This document shows positions 46,483 through 57,388 of a DNA stretch of 64,000 bases, in pieces. The first letter of the stretch is position 1. Every line of letters begins with the position of its first letter. The position numbers and the translations under genes are program-made. Origin of the DNA: Penium margaritaceum (lineage: Eukaryota; Streptophyta; Zygnematophyceae; Desmidiales; Peniaceae); NCBI GenBank assembly GCA_023375785.1, contig SZWC01000544.1:102568-166567 (forward strand), given 5' to 3'. The notes beneath the pieces were generated by a model. That model was not told where the DNA came from. It saw nothing but the letters and a program-made list of their open reading frames with translations, and did not search any database.

Positions 46483-48069
46483 CAAGGGCAAGACAACTGA
46501 GCAAGCCCACGACAACTGGAGCAAACCCAAGACAACTGGAGCAAGCCAAAGAAAACTGGAGCAAGGCCAAGAGAACTGGAGCAAGCGCAAGACACCTGGA
46601 GCAATCCCATAACAACAGGAACAAGGCCAAGACAACTAGAGCAAGGCCAATAAAACTGGAGCAACCTTAAGACAACTAGAGCAAGCCCAAGTCAACTGGA
46701 GCAAGCCCTAGACATCTGGAGCAAGTCCACGACAGCTGGAGGAAGGCAAAGACAACTGGAGAAAGCTAAAGAGAACTGGAGTAAGCCAAAGATAATTGGA
46801 GCAAGGCCAAGACACCTGGAACACGCCCAAGACAACAGGAGCAAGCCTGATACAACTGGAGCAAGCCCAAGACGACTGGAGCGAGCCCAAGAAAACTGGA
46901 GCAAGGCCAAGACAACTGAAGCAAGCCCAAGACAACTGGAGCAGGCCCAAGACAACTGGAGCAAGGCCAAGCAAACTGGAGCAAGGCCAATACAATTGAA
47001 GCAAGCCCAAGACAACTGGGGTGAGCCCAAGACAACTGGAGCAAGGCCAAGACAACTGGAGCAAGGGCACGACAACTAGGGCAAGGCCAAGAAAGATGGA
47101 GCAAGCCCAAGACTACTGGAGCAAGGCCAACAGAACTGGAGCAAGGCCAATAAAACAGGAGCAAGCCCAAGACAACTTGAGCAAGCAAAAGACAACTGGA
47201 GCAAGCCCGACACAACTGGAGCAAGGCCAACAGAACTGGAGCAAGGCCAATAAAACAGGAGCAAGCCCAAGACAACTTGAGCAAGCAAAAGACAACTGGA
47301 GCATGCCCGACACAACTGGGGCAAGGCCAAGACAACTGGAGCAAGGCCAAGACAACTGGAGGAAGCCCAAGACAACAGGAGTAGGCCCGAGAAAACTGGA
47401 GCAAGGCCAAGATAACTGCAGCAATGCCAAGAAAACTGGAGCAAGCCCTGGACAACTTGAGCAAGCACAAGACAACTGGAGCAGGCCCAACACAAGTAGA
47501 ACAAGGCCAAGACAACTGGAGCAAGGCCAAGAAAACTGGAGCAAGCCCAAGACAACAGGAGCAGGCCTAAGACAACTAGAGCAGAGGCCAATAGAACTGG
47601 ATCAGGGCCAAGACCACTTGAGCAAGGCCAAAACAACCAGAGCAAGGCCAAGAAAGCTGGAGCAAGGCCAGGACAACTGGAGCAAGGCCAAGACAACTGG
47701 AGCAAGCCCAAGACAACTGGAGCAACCCCAATACAACTGGGGCAAGACCAACACAACTTGAGCAAGCCTAAGACAACTGAAGCAAGGCCAAGACAACTGG
47801 AGCAAGGCCAAGAAAACTGGAGCAAGGCCAAGACAACTGGAGCAAACCTAAGGCACATTGATCAAGCCCAAAACAACTCGGGTAAGGTTAAGACAACTGG
47901 AGCAAGGCCATGTCAACTCAAGCAAGCCCAAGACAATTGGAGCAAGCCCAATATAACTGGAGCATGTCCAAAACAACAGGAGCAAGGCCAAGACAACTAG
48001 AGCAAGCCCAAGACAACTAGAGCAAGGTCAAGACAGCTGGAGCAAGCCCAAGACAACTAAAGCAGGGCG
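46483..48069 (+). repeat. 20-bp minisatellite A, forward orientation (A5)
   Basis: About 79 units. It is interrupted at 48075 by a probable solo LTR and continues in phase at 48680. Confidence 0.97.
47121..47320 (+). repeat. Higher-order duplication of 100 bp (5 units)
   Basis: 47121-47220 recurs at 47221-47320 with the same rare units (cagaactgga, taaaacagga, acttgagcaagcaaaa) and about two differences. Confidence 0.88.
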
Positions 48070-48074
48070 AAGAT

Positions 48075-48679
48075 TGTTGTAATTCAGGATCTAGCCATCA
48101 ATAATCTTCTTGAATCTCTGATGCATGTAACGCCATTCACAAGTTCTAGCAGCACCAAACAGAGGCAAAGTCTTGGTTCAACATTGTCAGCTGCCTGGTG
48201 AAAAATTGACTAAGTAAAGACATGAAGGTACATAGGAGGTAAAAGGTTAAACTATAGCGTGACGGATTGGCTTTCTATGGTAGTGGTATCTCTGTTGTCG
48301 GTGCTTGCAGTCTTTCTCGCACTGAGACTTCAAGCACCGTGTGTACGAGGTGAGGGCCCGTCTGTGCTCCCGTTTCGTCATCCTTTGCAAGTGAAGTCTC
48401 GCCCTTAACCTGGCCAGCAGAGAACGGCTGCCGGCCAAAATCCGCTCGTCAGAACCTCTTGCAGTGTTGATCGCATAATCGACATTTCAGATCGTGCAAT
48501 TCATGCAGCCATCCATCATCAACGGATACGATTGAGACCTTCTTCTTGCTCTTGCGCCAGGTCAGTACCAAAATTTCAAGTGTTCCCGCCACACTTGCCG
48601 AGAGGTCTGGATGCATAGGGCTATCCGTCGCTTATATCCCAGTTCTTCAGTGTGTGCAGAACGTATGCCACTTTGTACA
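48075..48679. mobile_element. Probable solo LTR (605 bp) in array A
   Basis: TG...CA termini (TGTTGTAATTC ... CTTTGTACA) are flanked by a 5-bp target duplication AAGAT (48070-48074) / AAGAC (48680-48684). Removing the insert plus one copy restores the 20-bp phase on both sides. Internally there is no retroviral domain. A small basic minus-strand frame (48247-48438, about 63 residues) has no recognisable similarity. No second copy is in the window, so LTR identity and orientation are inferred from the termini and the duplication. Confidence 0.65.
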
Positions 48680-48890
48680 AAGACAACTCAAGAAAGCCCA
48701 AGACAACTAGAGCAAGCCCAAGACAACCGGGGCAAGTCCAAGACAACTGGAGTAAGCCGAAGAAAACTGGAGGAAGGCGAATACAACTGGAGCAAGCCCA
48801 AGAGAACTGGAGCAACCCCCAGATAATTGGAGCGAGTCCAAGACAGCAGGAGCAAGGCTAAAAAAACTGGAGCAAGCCAAAGGCAGCTGA
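48680..48890 (+). repeat. 20-bp minisatellite A, forward orientation (A6, tail of A5)
   Basis: Ten units continuing A5 after the insert, ending GCAGCTGAAACAAGTATACA into B4. Confidence 0.93.
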
Positions 48891-49445
48891 AACAAGTATA
48901 CAATATGAAATGAAAAATGTATAAAATGACAAAAATATAAAATGACAAGTATTCAAAATGACAGATGTATAAACAGAAAGATATGTACAATGACAAATGT
49001 GTAAAATGAAAAATGTATAAAATGACAAATACGTAAAATGACATATATGTAACATGGCAAGGTTATATAGTGAAAAATATGTAAAAGGAGAAATATATCA
49101 AATGAAGAATATGTAAGAAAAAAAACATATCACATGACAAATATATAAAATGAAAACATGTAAAAAGATTAATATACAAATGACAGATACATAACATGAA
49201 AGACGTAAAAAAATGACAAATGTATTAAAGGACAGGTATATAAAATGAGATCTACTTCAAATGAAAAACATAGAAAATGAAAAACATGTCATATGAAAAA
49301 TATATAAGATGACAAATATGTAAAATGGCAAACATGTAAAATGACAAAATATGTAAAAGGACAAACATTTAGAATGACAAATTTACAATATGAAAAAATG
49401 CAGGATGACACATACATGAAATGAAAAATATATGATGAAACTGAG
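48891..49445 (+). repeat. 16-bp AT-rich minisatellite B, forward orientation (B4)
   Basis: Degenerate ATGACAAATATGTAAA units, cut off by the LTR-like region at about 49446. Confidence 0.9.
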
Positions 49446-50140
49446 GTCGTTTGTGTCCAAACTCATTCCACCATAAGCAAAAAAAGGGCAAGAGGGTCAG
49501 GGGAGAGGTCGCCACTCTCTCCCCTGGCCCTCCACCTATCCTACCCTATGCTACCCTATCCTATACTCTGCCATGGGTCAGGAGAGAGGGTAGTTCCATG
49601 CCTCCCCTGCCCGTATGTGTACCTGTATTTTGATATATCAGTATCGGAGCGATTGGTTACATGGTGACGGGTTTTGCACATCTTCATGGAAAGGTTCCAA
49701 AGAGTGAGCAGGAGCAGGTAAGGCTGGAAACGTGACAGCGTGGCGATCCGAAGCGAGACAACGCTATGCTGTCCGGTCACCCTTTGACCGAGGCGATCGT
49801 ACTCCAGACATACAGGAGCGGACTCGCGAGAAGTAGTAACGGAGTGACCGGACTACCAGCACTTGTATTTTTCTGACAGTAGCTGGCAGCTGTAGTATTT
49901 AGTAGATTGCTTTGTACTTTCATGCTTCTTAATGGAATTGGCAGATTCTTTTGCCATTCATTTGTCTGGATCCTAATCCTTGGTTCCAGCTTCTTCTGTC
50001 AAGCAATTCAGGCCTGTGCTTGTATTATCTTCTCAGATCTGTGACGGAATGTCAATTCAGGACTCTGACAGAAGTAACCTCAGTTAACCAATCCAGAGGA
50101 AGAAATTCACTGTGACCTGTTCAGCATTCAAGACCTTGCG
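49446..50140 (+). mobile_element. LTR-like segment related to 35965-36228
   Basis: No gene. The right ~280 bp match the LTR at 35965-36228 in order (GTATTTAGTAGATTG, CATTTGTCTGGA, GGTTCCAGCTTCTTCTGTCA, AGCAATTCAGGC, AGGACTCT, CAGCATTCAAGACC). The left part is different and holds a strong 16-bp hairpin. It stands where a direct B4-to-A7 junction would be expected, so it is probably a solo or truncated LTR inserted at that junction. Confidence 0.6.
49492..49532. repeat. Inverted repeat, 16-bp arms
   Basis: GAGGGTCAGGGGAGAG (49492-49507) pairs with CTCTCCCCTGGCCCTC (49517-49532), 15 of 16 positions, with a 9-nt loop. Confidence 0.8.
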
Positions 50141-51968
50141 GCAAGCCCAATAAAACTGGAGCAAGCCCAAGAAAACTGGAGCAAGCCCAAGAAAACTGGA
50201 GCAAGGCCAAGACAAGTGGAGCAAGGCCAAGAAAACTGGAGCAAGGCCAAAAACACCTGGAGCAAGGCCAAGACGACTGGAGCAAGGCCAAGACAACTGG
50301 AGCAAGCCCAAGACAACTGGTGTAAGCCCAAGATAACTGAAACACGTCAAAGATAACTAGAGCAAGGCAAAGACAACTGGAGAAGGAACAAGAAAACTGG
50401 ATCAAGCCCACAAAAACTTGAACAATGCCAATATAAGTTGAGCAAGACGAAGAGAACTCGATCAAGCCCAAAACAAGTAGAGCAGTCCGAAGACAACTGG
50501 AGCAGGCCAACGACAACTAAAGCAGGGCCAAGACAACTGTAGAAAGGCCAAGAGAACTGGGACAAGCCCAAGACAACTTGAGTAAGGCCAAGACAACTAG
50601 AGCAAGGCCAAGGCAGCTGTTGCCAGTCCAGGAAAACTGGAGCAATTCCAAGACAAATCCAGGAAACCCAAGAGCACTAGAGCAAGCCCAAGATAACTCC
50701 GGCAAGCCCAAGACAACTGGAGAAAACCTGATATAACTGGAGCAAGGCCAAAACAACTAGAGCAAGACCAAGATAACTGGAGCAAGCCCAAGACAACTTG
50801 ATGTAGGCCAAGAAAACTGGAAAAAAACCCTAGACAACTGGAGCAAGCCCAAGACAACTGGAGCAGGCCCACGACAACAAGAGCAAGGCGAAGACAACTG
50901 GAGCAAGGCCAAGATAACTGCAGCAAGCCCAAGACAACAGGAGCAGGCTAAAGACAACTGGAGAAAGGCCAAGAGAACTGGAGCAAGGCCAAGACCACTG
51001 GAGCAAAGCCAAGAAAATGGGAGCTAGGCCAAGATAGCTGGAGCAAGCCCAAAAGAACTGGAGCAAGTCCAATACTCATGGAGCAAGCCCAAGACAACAG
51101 GAGCAAGCCTATGACAACTGGGGCAAGCCCAAGACAACTGGAACAGGCCTAAGACATCTGGAGCAAGGCCAATACAACTAGAGTAAGACCAAAATAACTG
51201 GAGCAAGCCCAAGGAAACTGGAGCAAGCCCACAAAACTGGAGCAAAGCCAAGACAACTGGAAAAGTCCCAAGACACCGTGAGCAAGCCCAAAAAAACTAG
51301 GGCGAGGCCAAGACAACTGGAGCAATACCAAGACAACTCGAGCAAGCCCAAGACAACTGGAGCAAGCCCAAGACAACTGGAGCAAGTTCAAGACAACAGG
51401 AGCAAGGCCAAGACAACAAGAGCAAGCTCAAGACAACTGGAGCAAGACCAAGACAGCTGGAGCAAGCCCAAGACAACTGGAGAATGGCCAAGTCAACTCG
51501 AGCAAGCCCAAGACAATTAGAGCAAGCCAAAGACAACTGGGGCAAGCCCAAGACATCTGGAGCAAGCCGAAGACAACTGGAGAAACCCCCAGACAATTGA
51601 AGCAAGCCCAATACATCTGGAGCAAGGCTCTGAAAGCTGGAGCAAGGATATGAAAGCTGGAGCAATCCAAAGACAACTAGAGCAAGCCAAAGATAACTGG
51701 AGCAAAGCCAAGACAATGGGAGCTAGCCAAAGACAACTGGTGCAAGCCTGATACAACCAGAGCAAGGCCAACATAAGTGGAGCAAGCCCAAGACAACTGA
51801 AGCAAGCCCAAGACAACTGGAGCAAGCCCAAGACAACAGGACCAAGGCCAAAACAACTAGAGTAAGCCCAAGAAACTTGGATCAAGCCGAAAACAACTGG
51901 AGCACGGCCACGACAATTGGAGCAAATCCAAGACAACAGGAGCAAGCCCAAGACAACTGGAGCAAGCC

Positions 51969-52634
51969 NNNNNNNNNNNNNNNNNNNNNNNNNNNNNNNN
52001 NNNNNNNNNNNNNNNNNNNNNNNNNNNNNNNNNNNNNNNNNNNNNNNNNNNNNNNNNNNNNNNNNNNNNNNNNNNNNNNNNNNNNNNNNNNNNNNNNNNN
52101 NNNNNNNNNNNNNNNNNNNNNNNNNNNNNNNNNNNNNNNNNNNNNNNNNNNNNNNNNNNNNNNNNNNNNNNNNNNNNNNNNNNNNNNNNNNNNNNNNNNN
52201 NNNNNNNNNNNNNNNNNNNNNNNNNNNNNNNNNNNNNNNNNNNNNNNNNNNNNNNNNNNNNNNNNNNNNNNNNNNNNNNNNNNNNNNNNNNNNNNNNNNN
52301 NNNNNNNNNNNNNNNNNNNNNNNNNNNNNNNNNNNNNNNNNNNNNNNNNNNNNNNNNNNNNNNNNNNNNNNNNNNNNNNNNNNNNNNNNNNNNNNNNNNN
52401 NNNNNNNNNNNNNNNNNNNNNNNNNNNNNNNNNNNNNNNNNNNNNNNNNNNNNNNNNNNNNNNNNNNNNNNNNNNNNNNNNNNNNNNNNNNNNNNNNNNN
52501 NNNNNNNNNNNNNNNNNNNNNNNNNNNNNNNNNNNNNNNNNNNNNNNNNNNNNNNNNNNNNNNNNNNNNNNNNNNNNNNNNNNNNNNNNNNNNNNNNNNN
52601 NNNNNNNNNNNNNNNNNNNNNNNNNNNNNNNNNN
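51969..52634. other. Assembly gap (666 N)
   Basis: Both sides are array A in the forward orientation, so the missing sequence is probably the same repeat. Its true length is unknown. Confidence 0.98.
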
Positions 52635-55600
52635 AAACTGGAGCAAGCCCAAGAAACCTAGAGCAAGGCCAAGACACCTGGAGCAAGCCCAAGACACATG
52701 GAGCAAGCCAAAAACACCTGGAGCAAGGCCAAGACAACTAGAGCAAGGCAAAGACAATTGGAGCAAGCTTAAGACAACTGGAGTAAGCCCAAGACAAGTG
52801 AAGCACGTCCAAGAGAACTAGAGGAAGGCCAAGACATCTGGAGCAAGCCCAAGACATCTGAAGCAAGGCCAAGACAACTGAGCAAGGCGAAGAAAACTGG
52901 ATGAAGTCCCAGACAAGTGGAGCAAGCCCAAGACAACTGGAGCAGGCCAGAGAAAATTGGAGCAGGGCCAATACGACTGTAGGAAGGCCAAGATATCTGG
53001 AGCAAGCCCAAGAAAACCGGAGCAAGGCTAAGAAAACTAGAGCAGGGCCAAGGGCTCTGTTGCAAGCCGAAGACAACCGGAGCAAGGCCAAGACAAATCG
53101 AGGAAAGCCAAGAGAACTAGAGTAAGCCCAAGATAACTTCGGCAAGCCCAAGACAACTGGAGCAAGGCCAAGACAACTGGAGCAAGACCAAGACAACTGG
53201 AGGAAGCCCAAGACAACTAGAGCAAGGCCAAGATCACTCCAGCAAGGCCAAGAAACCTGGAGGAAGCCCTAGTCAACCAGAGCAAGCCCAAAACATTTGA
53301 AGCATGCCCAAGACAACAAGAGAAAGCCCAAGACAATTGGAGCAAGGCCAATACAACTAGAACAAGTCCAAGACAACAGGAGCAGGCCAAAGACAACTCG
53401 AGCAAGTCCAAGAGAACTGGAGGAAGGGCAAGACCACTGGAGCAAGGCCAAGAAAACTGGAGCAAGGCCAAGGCAGCTGGAGCAAACCCAAGACAACTGG
53501 AGCAAGCCCAAGACAACTGGAGCACGCCCAAGACAACTGACGCAAGCCAAAGTCAACTGGGGCAGGCCCAAGATAACTGGAGCAACCCTAAGACAATTGG
53601 AGCATGGCATATACAACTGGAGCAAGCCCAATACAACTGGAGCAAGCCCAAGACAACGGGAGCAAGCCCAAGAAAACTGGAGCAAGGCCACGACAACTGG
53701 AGCATTCCGAAGACAACTAGAACAAGCCCAAAACATCTGTGGAAAGGTTAAGAGAACTATAGCAATGCCAAGACGACTCGAGAAAGCCCAAGATAGCTGG
53801 AGCAAGCCCAAGACAACTGGAGCAAGTCCAACACAACTGGAGCAAGGCCAAAACAACTCGAGCAAGGCCAAGATAACTGGAGCAATCCCAAGACATATGG
53901 AGCCAGGCCAAGACAGCTGGAGCAAGCCCAAGAGAACTGTAGCAGGGCCAAGACAATACGAGCAAGCCCAAGACATTTAGAGTAAGATCAAGACAACTTG
54001 GACAACCCAAGACAACTGGAGCAAGCCAATGAAAGCTGGAGCAATCCAAAGAGAACTGGGGCAAGCCAAAGATAACTGGAGCAAAGCCAAGACAATTGGA
54101 GCAAGCCCAAAATAATGGGTGCAAGCCGGATACAACGTGAGCAAGGCCAAGACAACAGGAGCAAGCCCAAGACGACTGGAGCAAGCCCAAGACAACTGGA
54201 CCAAGCTGAAGACAACTGGAGCAAACCCAAGACAACTTGGAGCAAGCAAAAGATAACCGGACCAAGCCCAAGACAACTGGAGCAAGACCAAGAAAACTGG
54301 ACCAAGGCCAAGACACCTGGAGCAAGTCGGAGGAACTTGGATCAAGCCGAAAACATATGGAGCAAGGCCACGACAACTGGAGCAAGGCCAAGAGAACTAG
54401 AGCAAGCCAAATACAACTGGAGCAAGCCCAGGATTACTGAAGCAATTCCAAGAAAACTAGAGCAAGCCCAGGAAAACTGGAGCAAGGCCAGTAAAACTGG
54501 ATCAAGCTCAAGACAACTGAAGCAAGTCGAACACAACTGGAGCAGGCCAAAGAGAACTGGAGCAGGGCCAAGACAAGTGGAGCAAGGCCAAGACAATTGG
54601 AGCAAGCCCAAGACAACTGGAGCGGGCCCAAGACAACTGGAGCAAGGCCAAAACAACTGGAGCAAGGCCAAGTAAACTGGAGCAAGCCCAAGACAACTCG
54701 AGCAAGTCCAACAAAACTACAAGAAGGCCAAGACAGCTGGAGCAAGGCTGAGACAACTGGAGCAAGCTCAACACAACTGGAGCAAGACCAATACAACTGG
54801 AACAAGCCCAAGACACCTAGAGTAAGCGCAAAACAACTGGAGCAAGGCCAAGACAACTTGAGCAAGGCCAAAATACCTGGGGCAAGCCCAAGAAAAATGG
54901 AGCAAGCTCAAGACAACTGGAGAAAAAACAAGAAAACTGGAGAAAGGCGAAGACAATAGGAGAAAGCCCAAGATAACTGGAGCGAGACCAAGAAAACTGG
55001 AGCAAGACGAAGACAACTGGAGTAAGGCTGAGAAAACTGGAGCAAGCCCAGGACAACTGGAGCAAGCCCAAGACATCTGGAGCAAGGCCAAGACAACTAG
55101 AGCAAGGCCAAGAAAACTGGAGCAAGCCCTGGACAACTTGAGCACGCACAAGAAAACTGGAGCAGGCCCAACACAACTGGAGAAAGGCTAAGACAACTGG
55201 AGTAAGCCCAAGACAACAGGAGCAGGCCCAATACAACTGGAGCAAGGCTAAGAGAACTGAAGCAAGGCCAAGACAACTGGAGCAAGGCCAAGACATCTGG
55301 AGCAAGGTCGAGATAACAGGAGCATAGGTCAAAATAACTGGAGCATGCCCAAGGGAACTGGAGCAAGCCAAATACAACTGGGGCAAGCCCAAGACAACTC
55401 GAGTGTTTCTAATATAACTGTAGCAAGGATAAGACAACTGGAGCAAGCCTAATAGAACTGGAGCGAGCACAAGACAACTGATGCAAGGCGAAGAAACCTG
55501 GGGCAAGGCCAAGACAACCTGAGCAAAAATAAGACACCTGGGACAAGGCAAAGACATCTGGAGCAAGGCCATGACAACTAGAGCAAGCGCAAGACAACTA

Positions 55601-56855
55601 GAGCAAGGCCAAGACAACTAGAGCAATTCCAATACAACTGGAGCAAGCCCAAGACAACTGAAGCAAGCCCATGACAAGTGGACCAAACCCAAGACAACTG
55701 GAGCAAGGTCAAGACAATTTGAGCAAGGCCAAGACAACCAGAGCAAGCCCAAAACAAAGGAAACAAGTTCAAGACAACTGGAGCAAGGCTATTACAACTG
55801 GAGCAATCCCAAGACAACTGGAGCAAGCCCTAGGCAACTGGAGCAAGCCCAAGGCAACTGAAGCAAGGCGAATACAACTATAGCAAGGCCAAAACAACTG
55901 GAGCAAGGCCAAAAAAACTAGGGCAAGGCCAAGACATCTGGAGAAAGCCCAAGACAAATGGGGCAAGCCCAAGACAACTGTAGTAAGCCTAAGATAACTG
56001 AAGCAAGCCCAATACAAATGGAGCAGTCCCAAGACAACTGGAGCAAGGCCAAGATAACTGAAGCAAGGCCAAGACAAATGGAGGTAACCCAAGACAGCTA
56101 GAGAAACCTCAAGACAACTGGGCAAAGCCCAGGAGACCTGGATCTAGCCTTATACATTTGGAGCAAGACAAAGTCAACTGGAGCAAGCCCGAGACAATTG
56201 GAGCAAGCCCAAGACAACTGGAGGAAGGCCAAGACAACTGGAGCAAGCTCAAGGCAACTGGAGCAAGACCAAGACCACTGGAGGAATTCCAAGACAAAAG
56301 GAGCAAGCCCAATAGAACTGGAGCAAGCCCAACACAACTGGAGCAAGGCGAAGACAACTGGATCAAGGCCAGGATAACTGGGGTACGCCCAAGACAAGTG
56401 GAGCAAGCTGAAGACAACTAGAGCAAGAACAAGACATATGGAGGAAGTCCAAGACAAAAGGATCAAGCCCAAGAAAACTGGAGAAAGCCCAAGACGACTG
56501 GAGCAAGGCCAATACAACTGGAGCAAGCCCAAGACAACTTGACAAAGCCCAATGAAACTGGAGCAAGGTTAACACAACTGGACCAACCCCAAGACACTTG
56601 GAGCAAGTCCAAAACAACTAGGGCATGGTCAAGACAACTGGAGAAATGCCAAGACAACTCGAGCAAGCCCAGGAAAAATGGAGCAGGCCCAAGACAACTG
56701 GAGCAAGTCCAAGACAACTGGGGAAAGGCCAAGACAACTAGAGGAAGCCCTAGACAACTGGATCAAGGCCAAGACAGCTGGAGCAAGGCCAAGACAACTG
56801 GAGTAGGGCCAAGACAACTCGAGTAGGCCCAAGACATTTAGAGAAAGCCCAAGAC

Positions 56856-57388
56856 ATCTGGGGCAATCCCAATAGAAATGGAGCAAGCCAAAGACAATAC
56901 GAGCAGGCCCAAGACAACTGAAGCAAGCCCCGGACAATTAGAGCATGTCCAAGATAGCTGAAGCAAGGCTACAAAAACTGGAGAATTCAAAAGACAAGTG
57001 GTACAAGCCAAAGATAACTGGAGCAAAGCCAAGACAATTGGAGCAAGCCCAAGACAACTGTTGCAAGCCTGATACAACTGGAGCAAGGACAAGACAACTA
57101 AAGCAAGTTTAAAACAACTGGNATCTGGGGCAAGCCCAATACAACTGGAGCAAGCCAAAGACAACAGGAGCAGGCCCAAGACAACTGGAGCAAGCCCCGG
57201 ACAATTAGAGCATGTCCAAGATAGCTGAAGCAAGGCTACAAAAACTGGAGAATTCAAAAGACAAGTGGTACAAGCCAAAGATAACTGGAGCAAAGCCAAG
57301 ACAATTGGAGCAAGCCCAAGACACCTGGTGCAAGCCTGATACAACTGGAGCAAGGCCAAGACAACTGAAGCAAGTTCAAAACAACTGG
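56856..57388. repeat. 267-bp direct duplication around a single N (57122)
   Basis: 56856-57121 recurs from 57123, recognisable by the rare segment ccccggacaattagagcatgt (at 56929 and 57196) and by actggagaattcaaaagac. The match extends beyond normal array similarity. Confidence 0.85.

Noticed and set aside
48247-48438. 63-residue basic minus-strand ORF as a small host gene
   Set aside because: It lies wholly inside a probable solo LTR with a target duplication, and I recognise no similarity.
51517-52821. ORFs of 274-406 residues spanning the N gap
   Set aside because: They consist mostly of unknown residues read through 666 Ns.
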